The position numbers and the translations under genes are program-made. DNA of 64,000 bases from Lucinisca nassula (Eukaryota; Mollusca; Bivalvia; Lucinida; Lucinidae), in the NCBI GenBank assembly GCA_963580285.1, contig OY757010.1:211886138-211950137 (forward strand), read 5' to 3'. The notes below the pieces were generated by a model that made no database searches, had not been told where the DNA came from, and saw only the letters and a list, made by a program, of their open reading frames with translations. Positions 43,301 through 54,209 of this stretch are shown piece by piece. Numbering within the stretch: position 1 is the first letter of the stretch; every line of letters begins with the position of its first letter.

Positions 43301-44345
43301 CGAACTTGACCGAGATATTGTTAAGATGATCATTCTGGGCAAGTTTGATGATGATAAGACAAAAACTGTGGCCTCCCGTGTGTTCACAAGGTTATTCTCT
43401 GATTTGACCTACTGACCTACTTTTTGACCTGACATGACCCATATTCGAACGTGACCAAGATATTATCAAGATGATCTTTCTGAGCAAGTTTGATGATGAC
43501 TGAACCAAACCTGTGGCCTCTAGTGTGTTCAGAAGGTTTTTCTATGATTTGACCTACTGACCTACTTTTTGACCCGACAACACCCATCCATATTCGAATT
43601 TGACTGAGATATTGTCAAGATGATCATTCTGGGTAAGTTTGATGATGATCGTACAAAAACCGTGGCCTCTAGTGTGTTCTCAAGGTTTTTCTATGATCTG
43701 AACTACTGACCTACTTTTTGACCCGACATGACCCATATTCGAACTTGACCGAGATATTGTCAAGATAATCATTCTGAGCAAGGTTGATGATTATCCGACC
43801 AAAATTGTGGCCCCTAGTGTATTCACAAGGTTTTTCTATGGTTTGACCTACAGACCTACTTTGTGACCCGATATGACCCATATTCGAACTTGACCCAGAT
43901 ATTGTCAAGACGATCATTCTGAACAAGATTGATGACGATTGCACCAAAAGTGTGGTCTCTAGTGTTCACAAGGTTTTTCTATGATTTGACCTACTGACCT
44001 ACTTTTTGACCCGACATGACCCATATTCAAACTTGACCTAGATATTGTCAAGATGATCATTCTGAGCAAGTTTGATGATGATCGGACCAAAACTTTGGCC
44101 TCTAGAGTGTTCACAAGGTTTTTCTTTGATTTGACCTTCTGACCTACTTTTTGACCTGCCATGACCCATATTCAAACTTGACCGAGATATTGTCATGATG
44201 ATCATTCTGACCAAGTTTGATGATGATGGGCCCAAAACTGTGACCAATAGTGTGTTCACAAGAAAAGTTTACGGACGCACGATTGACGACGGACAAAAAG
44301 TGATCCAAAAGCTCACCTTGTCACTACGTGACAGGTGAGCTAAAA
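40390..44345 (+). mobile_element. Pearl/HINE-like element F with ~145-bp core units
   Basis: The leader ACAAGAGGGCCCAGACGGCC forms an AGGGCC/GGCCCT hairpin, then TTCGCTCACC. A first set of loose units (40450-41090, with CCATCTTGTTCAT) is followed from about 41520 by about 19 regular 145-bp units with GACCTACTGACCTACTTTTT and AGATATTGTCAAGATGATCA. The tail is short, GACGCACGATTGACGACGG, and then the 3' hairpin TTGTCACTACGTGACA and GGTGAGCTAAAAA. It sits in an A-run of array E. A SINE is inserted at 41095-41386. Confidence 0.7.
41095..41386 (-). mobile_element. SINE-like retroposon inside element F
   Basis: The exact 10-bp direct repeat TTCAAAAGTT at 41085-41094 and 41387-41396 shows a retroposed insertion into an element F unit. 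It carries the (CAAA)n tail at its 3' (left) end. Confidence 0.8.
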
Positions 44346-45716
44346 AGTTATTGACTGGACACAAAAAAAAAAAAAAAATTTACCTCTGACCTCTGAGTAT
44401 GACTTGATCTTCGAGGTACTGACCAGGGTCTAGCATGCACCACATAGTCTCATGATGGTAAACATTTCTGCCAAGTAATTTCACAATCTATCCAGGAATA
44501 GGAAAGTTATTGACCGAACACTAAAAAAGGCCCCTTTTTGTCCTTTGACCTCTTAGTACGACCTTGACATTTGACGAACCAACTTCGGTCATGCATGCAA
44601 CACATTGTCTCAAAGTGGTTAATATTTCTGCCGAGTAATTTCAAAATCCATCAAAAAATAGGAAAATTATTGACAGAACACAAAAAAGGCCCCTTTTTTA
44701 CCATTAACCTCTATGTATGACCTTGACCTTTCAGGTACCAAACTGGGTCATGCGTTCAACACATCATCTCATGGTGGTTAACATTTCTGCCAAGCAATTT
44801 CAAAATCCATCTAAAAATAAGGAAGTTATTGACCAAACACGAAAAAAGGCCCCTTTTTGACCTTTGACCTCTATATATGACCTTGACATTTGAGTAACCA
44901 AACTGAATCATGCATGCAGCACATGGTCTCGTAATAGTTAACATTTTTGCCATGTAACTTCTAATTCGATCTAAAAATAAGCAAGTTATTGACAAAACCC
45001 CAAAACAGGCCCCTTTTTTTACCTTTCAACTCTAAGTATGACCTTGAACTTTGAGGTACCAACCTGGGTCATGCACACAACACATCTTTTATATTGGTCA
45101 ACATTTCTGCCAACTGATTTCAAAATCCATCTCAAAATAAGAAAGTTATTGACCTTTGACCTCTAAGTTTGAACTTGACCTTTGAGGTACCGACCTGCCA
45201 CATGCGCCCCACACATTGTCTCATGGTTGTTAATATTTCTGCCTGCCAAGTAATTTTAAAATCCATCTCAAAATAAGAAAGTTATTGACCAAACACGAAA
45301 AAAAAGGCCCCTTTTTGACCTTTGACCTCTTAGTATGACCTTGACCTTTGAGGTACCCACCTGCCTCATGTGCACCCCACATCGTCTCATGGCTGTTAAT
45401 ATTTCTGCCAAGTAATTTTAAAATCCATCTGAAAATAAGAAAGTTATTGTCCGGACACGATTTGCCCATACATATACATACCGACAAACTTCCAAGGGAG
45501 ATAATTCAAAAAGTAAAAATGTGAGAGTTATAGTTCTTGCGCAATGCAGGTCGTCTAATGCTGATTAATATTTATATGAAGTTTCGTGAAGATAGCTTGA
45601 ATGGTTTTCAAGTTATAGAGCGGACACAAATGTATGAAAGGCGGACAGACGGACAGACAGACGCCCAGGGGAAAAACAATATGTCTCTCCGAAAAAAATT
45701 TTTCGGGGGAGACATA
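44346..45716 (+). mobile_element. Array E continued, with a distinct 3' hairpin
   Basis: About seven ~150-bp units (AAGTTATTGACC, CCCCTTTTTGACCTTTGACC, AACATTTCTGCCAAGTAATT) follow on from 40389. The tail from 45480 has GGCGGACAGACGGACAGACA and a nearly perfect hairpin at 45680-45716: TATGTCTCTCCGAAAAAAA pairs with TTTTTCGGGGGAGACATA. Unlike elements A to D it does not end in GAGCTAAAAA. Confidence 0.65.
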
Positions 45717-45718
45717 AT

Positions 45719-45931
45719 GAGTACTGGTAAACAGCTTAGAGGTTCTAAGCCTGCCCAGGAAAAGTGGTGCCAGTTGAACCGTCTGTGCATTTAAACCCTA
45801 TTGGTTTCATTGGGCAGCAGAGCTTAAGATGTCATTTCATCTCAATGTAGGGTAAAAGTCCCACAAATCTGGAAGCAAAGTCTCCAAAATGACCTACACA
45901 GTGTTGACAGGGATGTTAAACCTCAAATCAT
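45719..45931 (+). mobile_element. 5'-truncated SINE (CAAA-tailed)
   Basis: From GAGTACTGGTAAACAGC to GATGTTAAACCTCAAATC the family is recognisable. It lies directly between the 3' hairpin of array E and the first unit of array G. Confidence 0.65.
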
Positions 45932-48148
45932 TCTGTGGTTTCAGAAAAGAAGATTTTTGAAGTTGATCCATTACAAGTCTGTTGGAGTTAAGGAGTTGAT
46001 TCGGACTCCAGGGGCATGGTTGGCAGGATTTATGTAGGAGACCACTTAATATTGCTACATACTAAATATCTAAGCTCTGGGCCTCATGGTTTCGGAGAAG
46101 AAGATTTTTTTAAGTTTTTTCCAGTATAAGTCTATAGGAGCTAATGAGCCCTGGGGCTTGACAAATTTTGACCCAAAGGGCATGGTTGGCAGGATTTATG
46201 TGGGTGACCATTTTATGTTGCTATATACTAAATATCTAAGGTCTGTACTTCATGGTTTCAGAAAATAAGATTTTCGAAGCTTTTTTCCATTATTCCATTA
46301 TTAGTTTATTGGAGTTAAGGGGTCATAGGATTTGGCCAATTTAGACCCTAGGGACATGATTGGCAGGATACATGTAGGCGACCACTCGACGTTGCTACAT
46401 GCTAAATACCTAAGGTCTCGACCTTATGTTTTCAGAGAAAAAGATTTTTGAAGTTTGTTTTTCATTTTAAGTTGTACATTTCAAGTCTATGGTAGGTAAT
46501 GGGCCCATGGGCATGACCAATTTTGACACTAGGGGCATTTTTGGCAGGATTTATTAAGGTGACTATTTCATGTCGCTACATACTAAATATCTAACCTCTG
46601 GGACTTATGGTTTCAGAGGAGAAGATTTTTGAATTTTTTTTTTTTTTTTCCATTATAAGTCTATGGGAGCTAATGGGCCCATGGGCGAGGCCAATTTTGA
46701 CCACAAGAGCATGGTTGGCAGGATTTATGTAGGTTACCATTTGACTTTGCTACATGCTACATATTTAAGCTCTGGGCCCTGTGGTTTCAGGGAAGAAGAT
46801 TTTTTAAGTTTTTCCATTATGAGTCTATGGGAGCTAAAGAGCCCTGGGGTGTGGCCAATTTGGATCCCGGGGCATAATTGGCAGGATTTATGTTGGTGAC
46901 CACTTGACTTTGCTACAAACTAAATATCTAAGCTCTGGGCCTAATGATTTCATAGAAGAAGATTTTTGAAGTTTCTTCCAATATAAGTCTAAAGGAGCTG
47001 ATGAGCATGGGGGTGGCCAATTTTGATAACAGGGGCAGGGTTATCAGGATTTATGTAGGTGACTATTTTATGTTGCTAGATGCTAAATATATAAGTTCTG
47101 TGCTTCACAGTTTCATAGAAGAAGATTTTTGAAGCTATTTTCCAACATGAGTCTATGGGAACTAAGGGGCCCCGGGGCATGGCCCATTTGGACCCCTGGG
47201 GTATGATTGGCAGGATTTATGTAGGTGACCTCTTGCCATTGCTCCATGCTAAATATCTAAGCTCTGGGCCCTGTGGTTTCAGAGAAGAAGATTTTTGAAG
47301 CTTTTTCCATTATGAGTCTATGGGAGTTAAGGGGCCCCGGGTGGGGGCCCATTTGGACCCCAGGGGCATGATTGGCAAGAATTATGTAGGTGACCACTTG
47401 CCATTGCTACATGCTAAATATCTAAGCTCTGGACACTGTGGATTCAGAGAAGAAAAATTTTTAAGCTTTTTTCATTATGAGTCTATGGGAGCTCAGGGGC
47501 CCAGAGAGTGGCCCATTTGGACCCCAGGGGCATGACTGGCAGGATTTATTTAGGCGACCACTTGCCCTTGCTACATGCCAAATATCTAAGCTCTGGGCCC
47601 TATTGTTTCAGAGAAGAAGATTTTTGGTGCTTTTTCCATTTTGAGTCTTTGGGAGCTAAGGGGCCCTGGGGCGTAGCCCATTTGGACCCCAGGGGCATGA
47701 TTGGCAGGATTTATGTAGGTGACCTTTTGACATTGTAACAAGCTAAACATCTAAGCTCTGGGCCCTGTGGTTTTAGAGAAGAAGATATTTGAAGCTTTTT
47801 TTTTCCATGATGAGTCTATGGGACCTAAGGGGCCCCGGGGTGTGGCCAACTTGGACCCCAGGGGAATGATTGGCAGGACTTATGTAGGTGACCACTTGCC
47901 ATTGCTACATGCTAAATATCTAAGCTCTGGGCCCTGTTGTTGCAGAGAAGAAGATTTTTTGAAGCTTTTTTGCCAATATGAGTCTATGGGAGCTAAGGGG
48001 CAAGGGGGCGTGGCCAATTTGGCCCCAAGGGGCATGATTGGCAGGATTTATGAAGGTGACCAGTTGCCGTTGCTACATGCTAAATATCTAAGCTCTGGGC
48101 CCTGTCGTTTCAGAGAAGAAGATTTTTGAATCTTTTTTCCATTATCTG

Positions 48149-48348
48149 NNNNNNNNNNNNNNNNNNNNNNNNNNNNNNNNNNNNNNNNNNNNNNNNNNNN
48201 NNNNNNNNNNNNNNNNNNNNNNNNNNNNNNNNNNNNNNNNNNNNNNNNNNNNNNNNNNNNNNNNNNNNNNNNNNNNNNNNNNNNNNNNNNNNNNNNNNNN
48301 NNNNNNNNNNNNNNNNNNNNNNNNNNNNNNNNNNNNNNNNNNNNNNNN
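48149..48348. other. Assembly gap, 200 N
   Basis: Exactly 200 N bases sit inside array G, where near-identical units would block assembly. The true unit number is unknown. Confidence 1.
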
Positions 48349-50249
48349 GAGTGGCCCATTTGCACCCCAGGGGCATGATTAGCAGGATTTATTTAGGTGA
48401 CCACTCACCCTTGCTACATGATAAATATCTAAGCTCTGGGCCCTGTGGTTTCATAGAAGATTTTTGATGCTTTTTTCCATTATGAGTCTATGGGAACTAA
48501 GGGGCCCCGGGGCATGGCCCATTTGGAACCCAGGGGCATGATTTGCAGGATTTATGTAGGTGACCACTTGCCATTGCTACATGCTAAATATCTAAGCTCT
48601 GGGCCCTGTGGTTTCAGAGAAGATGATTTTTGAAGCTTTTTTCCATAATGAGTCTATGGGAGCCAAGGGGCCTTGGGGCGTGGCCCATTTGGACCCCAGG
48701 GGCATGATTGGCAGGATTTATGTAGGTGACCACTTGCCGTTGCTACACACTAAATATCTCTGCTCTGGGCCCTGTGGTTTCAGAGAGACTGATTTTTTAA
48801 AGCTTTTTTTCCATTATGAGCAGGACATATGTAGGCGACCACTTGCAATTGTTACAAGCTAAATATCTAAACTCTGGGCCCTGTGGTTTCTGAGAAGAAG
48901 ATTTTTGAAGCTTTTTTCCATTATGAGTCTATGGGAGCTAAGGGGGTCCAAGGGCATCGCCCATTTGGACCCCAGGGGCATGATTAGCAGGATTTATGTA
49001 GGTGACCACTTGCCATTGCTAAATGCTAAATATCTAAGCTCTGGGCCCTGTGGTTTCAGAGAAGAAGATTTTTGAAGCTTTTTTCCATTATGAGTCTATG
49101 GGAGCTGAGGTGCCCTTGGCGTGACCCATTTGGACCCCAGGGGCATGATTGGCAGGATTTATGTAGGTGACCACTTGCCGTTGCAACATGCTAAATATCT
49201 AAGCTCTGGGCCCTGTGGTTTCAGAGAAGAAGATTTTTGAAGCTTTTTTCCATTATGAGTCTATGGGAGCTAAGGGGCCTTGGGGCGTGGCCTGTTTGGA
49301 CCCCAGGGGCATGATTGGCAGGAATTATGTAGGTGATCACTTGCCGTTGCTCCATGCTTAATATCTAAGCTCTGGGCCCTGTAATTTCATAGAAGAAGAT
49401 TTTTGAAGCTTTTTTTCCATTATGAGTCTATGGGAGCTGAGGTGCCCTGGGGCGTGACCCATCCGGACCAAGGGGTATGATTGGCAGGATTTATGTAGGT
49501 GACCACTTGCCATTGCTACATGCCAAATATCTAAGCTCTGGGCCCTGTGGTTTCAGAGAAGATGATTTTTGAAGCTTTTTTTCATTATGAGTCCATGGGA
49601 GCTAAGGGGCCTTGGGGCATAGCCCATTTGGACCCCAGGGGCATGATTGGCAGGATTTATGTAAGTGACCACTTGCCGTTGCTACACGCTAAATATCTCA
49701 GCTCTGAGCCCTGTGGTTTCAGAGAAACTGAGTTTTAAAAGCTTTTTTCCATTATGAGTCTATGGGAGCTAAGGGGCCCCGGGACATGGCCCATTTGGAC
49801 CCCAGGGGCATGATTGGCAGGAATTGTAATTATAGGTGATCACTTGCCATTGCTCCATGCTTAATATCTAAGCTCTGGGCCCTGTAGTTTCATAGAAGAA
49901 GATTTTTGAAGCTTTTTTCCATTATGAGTTTATGGGAGCTAAGGGGCCCAGGGGCATGTTTGGCAGGATTTATGTAGGTGATCACTTGCCATTGCTACAT
50001 GCTAAATATCTAAGCTCTGGGCCCTGTTGTTCCAGAGAAGAAGATTTTTGAAGCTTTTTTCCCATTATGAGTCTATGGGAGCTAAGGGGCCCCAGGGTGT
50101 GGCCAATTTGGACCCCAGGGGCATGATTGGCAGGAGTTATGTAGATGACCTCTTGACATTGTTACAAGCTAAATATCTAAGCTCTGGGCCCTGTGGTTTC
50201 AGAGAAGATTTTTTAAATTTTTCCCATTATAAGTCTATGGGAGCTATAT

Positions 50250-50263
50250 GTTGCCATGGCAAC
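50250..50263. promoter_or_regulatory. RFX X-box consensus palindrome in element tail
   Basis: GTTGCCATGGCAAC occurs in the tail of array G, in the same context (GGGAGCTATAT before, CAG after) as in element B at 17172. Confidence 0.5.
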
Positions 50264-50713
50264 CAGAAGTCCAATCTGATCAGCCCAAAAACCTTATGCA
50301 GACTTTCCCCCTACCTGATGAGGTTTCACATGAAATTTGATCAAGATTGGCCATAAGGTATTAGAGATATTATATACTTATTGGAAATTGTTTACGCACG
50401 CACGCAGGATGGACAAAATGTGCTCACAAAAGCTCACCTTGTCACTACTTGTCATTCGAGCTTTGAATTGTTGAAAATAAATGTTTTTGGATGACATACT
50501 GGAGGTTTAAGAACTGCGTTATACAGGCCTTGGGAGGAATGTGATGGTGCTTGGCAGATTTTGGGCCTTTCAACCAATAAGGAGTATGTCAGTTGAGGTC
50601 AGTTAACCTAACCACACTATTCCGGGGCAGACTTAGACCTAAGTGGTTAACCAGTAATAAGAACACTTTTTTGCCAGTAACTGACAACTGCCCTTCTTAA
50701 ATCAGCAGACGGT

Positions 50714-50733
50714 GGGGGGGGGGGGGGGGGGGG
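50714..50733. repeat. Poly-G run of 20
   Basis: Twenty consecutive G follow GGT at the left border of a duplicated block. A second run of ten G at 51254-51263 marks the border of the second copy. Long G runs are prone to sequencing error. Confidence 0.9.
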
Positions 50734-50734
50734 A

Positions 50735-51782
50735 AATGATAGTAGAAAATATTCCATGATTAATTCCCATGAAAGTAAATGTATGTAGCCCAATTTGGTC
50801 TAAAATCTGCAACCTCCAGCTTCTCAGACAAATGTGCTTCCAACAGTTGTTACACTGAGCAGCCTGAATGTTGTGAGCCCTTAAGTTTTGGGAAACTGGA
50901 CAAAGCTGTGTACCAAATACCAAAGGCCTTGGCCTTCAGAGAATTTTTTAAAGATTTCCCATATACAAGTCCATGTAAAGTATCTGGACCCCTATGTGGG
51001 GCCATTTTTGACCACTAATTTGAACAATCTGGACAGAGGTCCACTAGTTGAAGCTGTGAACCAAATATCAAAGGCCTGGGTCTTTCTGGTTTCTGTCAAG
51101 AAGATTTTTCAAGATATTCCCTATATGAGTCTATGTAAAACAAGTGGGCCCCTGCACAGAACCATTTTTGCCCCAGGGCTTTAACTTAAACAATACTGGC
51201 AGAGGTACAACTAGATGGAGATTTGCACAAAATATTAAAGGCCTGGACCTTCAGGGGGGGGGGAATGATAGTAGAAAATATTCCATGATTAATTCCCATG
51301 AAAGTAAATGTATGTAGCCCAATTTGGTCTAAAATCTGCAACCTCCAGCTTCTCAGACAAATGTGCTTCCAACAGTTGTTACACTGAGCAGCCCGAATGT
51401 TGTGAGCCCTTAAGTTTTGGGAAACTAGACAAAGCTGTGTACCAAATACCAAAGGCCTTGGCCTTCAGAGAATTTTTTTAAGATTTCCCATATACAAGTC
51501 CATGTAAAGTATCTGGACCCCTATGTGGGGCCATTTTTGACCACTAATTTGAACAATCTGGACAGAGGTCCACTAGTTGAAGCTGTGAACCAAATATCAA
51601 AGGCCTGGGTCTTTCTGGTTTCTGTCAAGAAGATTTTTCAAGATATTCCCTATATGAGTCTATGTAAAACAAGTGGGCCCCTGCACAGAACCATTTTTGC
51701 CCCAGGGCTTTAACTTAAACAATACTGGCAGAGGTACAACTAGATGGAGATTTGCACAAAATATTAAAGGCCTGGACCTTCA
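50735..51782. repeat. Near-exact 529-bp tandem duplication
   Basis: AATGATAGTAGAAAATATTC starts at 50735 and at 51264, and the copies stay nearly identical to CCTGGACCTTCAGG. Each copy contains two or three diverged ~135-bp units (AAGCTGTGTACCAAATACCA, GTCCATGTAAAGTATCTGGA), a pearl-like core type not seen elsewhere here. Confidence 0.8.
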
Positions 51783-51829
51783 GGTTTCAGACAACAAACG
51801 TATTAAAGGTTTTCTCTACATAAGTCTAT

Positions 51830-53727
51830 TACAGTGAACAAGGTTTAAAGAGTGAACAAGGTTTTATTGCAATTTGACCTTGTGACCTACTTTTAACCCA
51901 ACAAAACCCATATTCAAATTAGACCAAGATATTATCAAGAAAAACATTCTGGTAAAGTGTCATGAAGGTGGAAGCAAAATTGAGGCATCGAGAGAGTGAA
52001 CAAGGTTTTAAAGAATATTTCATAGTGCCCTAGTTTTGGCCGGACATGAGCCATATTCAACTAGACCCAGATAGTATCGAGGCAGACGTTCTGGTAAAGT
52101 TTCATGAACACTGAAGCAAAATTATGGCCTCGAGAGGCTGAACAAGATTTTGAAGAATATTGACATAGTGCTCTAGTTTTTGGCCGGACATGAGCCATAT
52201 TCAAACTAGACCCAGATATCATCAAGGCAGACATTCTGGTAAAGTTCCATGATCATTGAAGCAAAATTATGGCCTCTAGAGTGTGAACAAGGTTTTAACT
52301 CAATTTGACCTAGTGACCTGGTTTTTGATCTGACATGACCCATATTCAAACTCAACCCAGATATTTTCAAGGCAAACATTCTGGTAGTTTCATGAAGATT
52401 GAAGCAAACTTATGGCCTCTAGAGGGTGAACAAGGTTTAAAACAATTTGACCTAGAGACCTAGCTTTTGACCTGTAATGACCCATATTCGAACTTGACAT
52501 TGTCTTGATATTATCAAGACATACATTCTGGTAAAGTTTCATGAAGATTGAAGCAAAACATAGGCCTCTAGAGGGTGAACAAGGTTTGAAAGAAATTTGA
52601 CCTAGTTACTTAGTTTTTGACCTGACATGACCCATAATCAAACTTGACCTTGATATCATCAAGGCAAACATTCTGGTAGCATTTCATGTGGATTGAAGCA
52701 AAACTGTGGTCTCCAGAGCAGGGTTCATACAGAAAAAGGAAAACAGAATTCCAGGACTTTTTAAGGATTTCATTTCTCCAGGATTCCATTTCATTGACAA
52801 TTTACTCAACTTTCAAATTTGGTGAGCAAAAGAAGGTTGTTAACATTTCATGGGAAGACTCAGCCTTCTCTGTTTGGGTCACATTGGAAAGGTGTTTATG
52901 ACTTCAAGGCTGAATCCCCCATGTAAGGAATGTTTATTATATGATCACAGACTGAATAGAGTGCTTTCAGCTTGTCACCCTTTAAGGGCTGAAACTATTC
53001 ACTATTCTTTTTCTATTCATTTTTGAAAGTATATCATTCTTTTTGAAAGTACATTTCCCCTTCAAGCTCATTCCTAGTTGTTTTCAACGCCCCACTAAAT
53101 TTTTGTTTTGAACAGTTTTGTATTTTTGTATTTTCTGCTTTGTAAGCAGTCCACTTCTGGTTACACTTAATATGTACTACGGGAAACTGTTGGAGGTAGT
53201 GATAACTGCCAGGACTACTGGCGACTGAATCTGAATTTTTTTTACTAATTTAGTGATTCTCTTTCATTTTTTGTGCACTGATTCCTGAATCAAGAATCAT
53301 TTTCAAGGACCTATTGTAATTTTCAAAGAAAATTTTCCAAAATTCAAGCACCTATTGTTATTCCCAAGAAGAATTACCCAAAATTCCAGGACAATTCCAG
53401 GACAAATTGCACTTTTCTAGAATTCCAGGAGTTTTCCAGGACCAAGGTCAAATTCCAGGACTTTTAATTCAAGGTCTGTGGGAACCCTATAGAGGGTGAA
53501 CAAGGTTTTCAAGAAATTTGACCTAGTGACCTTGTTTTTGATCTGACATGACCCATATTTAAACTTGATCCAGATATTATCAAGACAAACAGCCTGGTAA
53601 AGTTTCATGAAGACTGAAACAAAACTGTGACCTCTCAGAGAGTGAATAAGGTAAATTTTGACGATGAACGATGAATGTATGACAGACAGAGGGTGATCAC
53701 AATAGCTCACCTTGAGCATTGCTAAAA
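51830..53727 (+). mobile_element. Pearl-like array H2, ~145-bp units, split by a hAT-like MITE
   Basis: About seven units with GAACAAGGTTT, GACCTAGTGACCTAGTTTTT, GACATGACCCATATTCAAAC and AGTTTCATGAAGATTGAAGC are distant relatives of the element F core. The tail has TGACAGACAGAGGGTGATCA and ends GCTCACCTTGAGCATTGCTA with AAAA. No leader was identified. Confidence 0.6.
52719..53489. mobile_element. hAT-like non-autonomous element
   Basis: CAGGGTTCATACAGA on the left and CTGTGGGAACCCTA on the right are imperfect inverted termini of hAT type (CAGGGTTCC). It interrupts an array H2 unit: CTCCAGAG before and TAGAGGGTGAAC after rebuild the unit's CTCTAGAGGGTGAAC, consistent with a decayed 8-bp duplication. 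The interior repeats AATTCCAGGAC several times and has no transposase. Confidence 0.6.
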
Positions 53728-53961
53728 ACCATCCACCCTTTAACACCCACTTGTTGAATCTGTTAGGGTGGTAACCTATTCAACTTCACTGTTGCATCAT
53801 TTATCTTGCAATTTGTGCATCCCAGGACAAATCATGATGCACCATTGTCAGTTTATTAATAATTGAAAATTGTCACATTCAAACAAATTAATTTGAACAA
53901 ATTAATGACTGTTATTGGATCATTCGGTCCAACAGTTCATTTACTATGAGGGCGAGTCAAT

Positions 53962-54200
53962 AACAAGAGGGCCATGATGGCTATGGATCGCTCACCTGAT
54001 CCATACTGAACAAATGAAATGGTAGTAATATATTTAGGTGGAGTGGAATTGGTTGACACTGACCCAAGGAAAATTTCTATGAAATTATTTCAAAATCAAT
54101 CTAGCTGTTTAGGAGTAAAAGTCATTTTGAGGTTTGTATGTTTTAAGCAATCATTTTCAGTGGAGCAAAAGGATTTGAGTAATTTTGTCAGAGGGTCACC
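53962..54200 (+). mobile_element. Start of pearl-like element H, interrupted
   Basis: The leader AACAAGAGGGCCATGATGGC and ATCGCTCACCTGATCC begin a new element whose units (AGAGGGTCACCCATC, GAAATTATTTCAAAATCAA) are cut by a retrotransposon. Similar unit sequence resumes at about 55722 (AACATTCCTATGAAATTG). Confidence 0.5.
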
Positions 54201-54209
54201 CATCAGACA

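Larger units (their letters stand above)
45931..50460 (+). repeat. Array G, ~26 units of the ~165-bp element B core
   Basis: The units carry GGTTTCAGAGAAGAAGATTT and GGGGCATGATTGGCAGG, as in element B 30 kb away. The first units (to about 47150) are more diverged. The array ends in a B-type tail with GTTGCCATGGCAAC at 50250, GCACGCACGCAGGATGGAC and a damaged hairpin TTGTCACTACTTGTCA. No leader is present, so the left end is lost. A gap of unknown sequence lies inside. Confidence 0.7.

Noticed and set aside
41678..44260. Minus-strand frames with repeated SKSRSVGQIIEKP peptides
   Set aside because: These are translations of the 145-bp tandem units of element F, open by chance and interrupted irregularly.
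48048..48467. Open frames running across the N gap
   Set aside because: The codons in the gap are unknown, so the frames have no meaning.
53935..53961. Mariner-type terminus GAGGGCGAGTCAATAA before element H
   Set aside because: It resembles a mariner end, but no matching partner end or transposase remnant lies nearby.
8365..54000. Canonical Helitron (TC start, CTRR end, A|T target) for the pearl-like elements
   Set aside because: The 3' end has a hairpin and CTAA, but the 5' end is ACAAGAG rather than TC and no Rep-helicase is present. HINE/Helentron-like is the closer fit, stated as inference.
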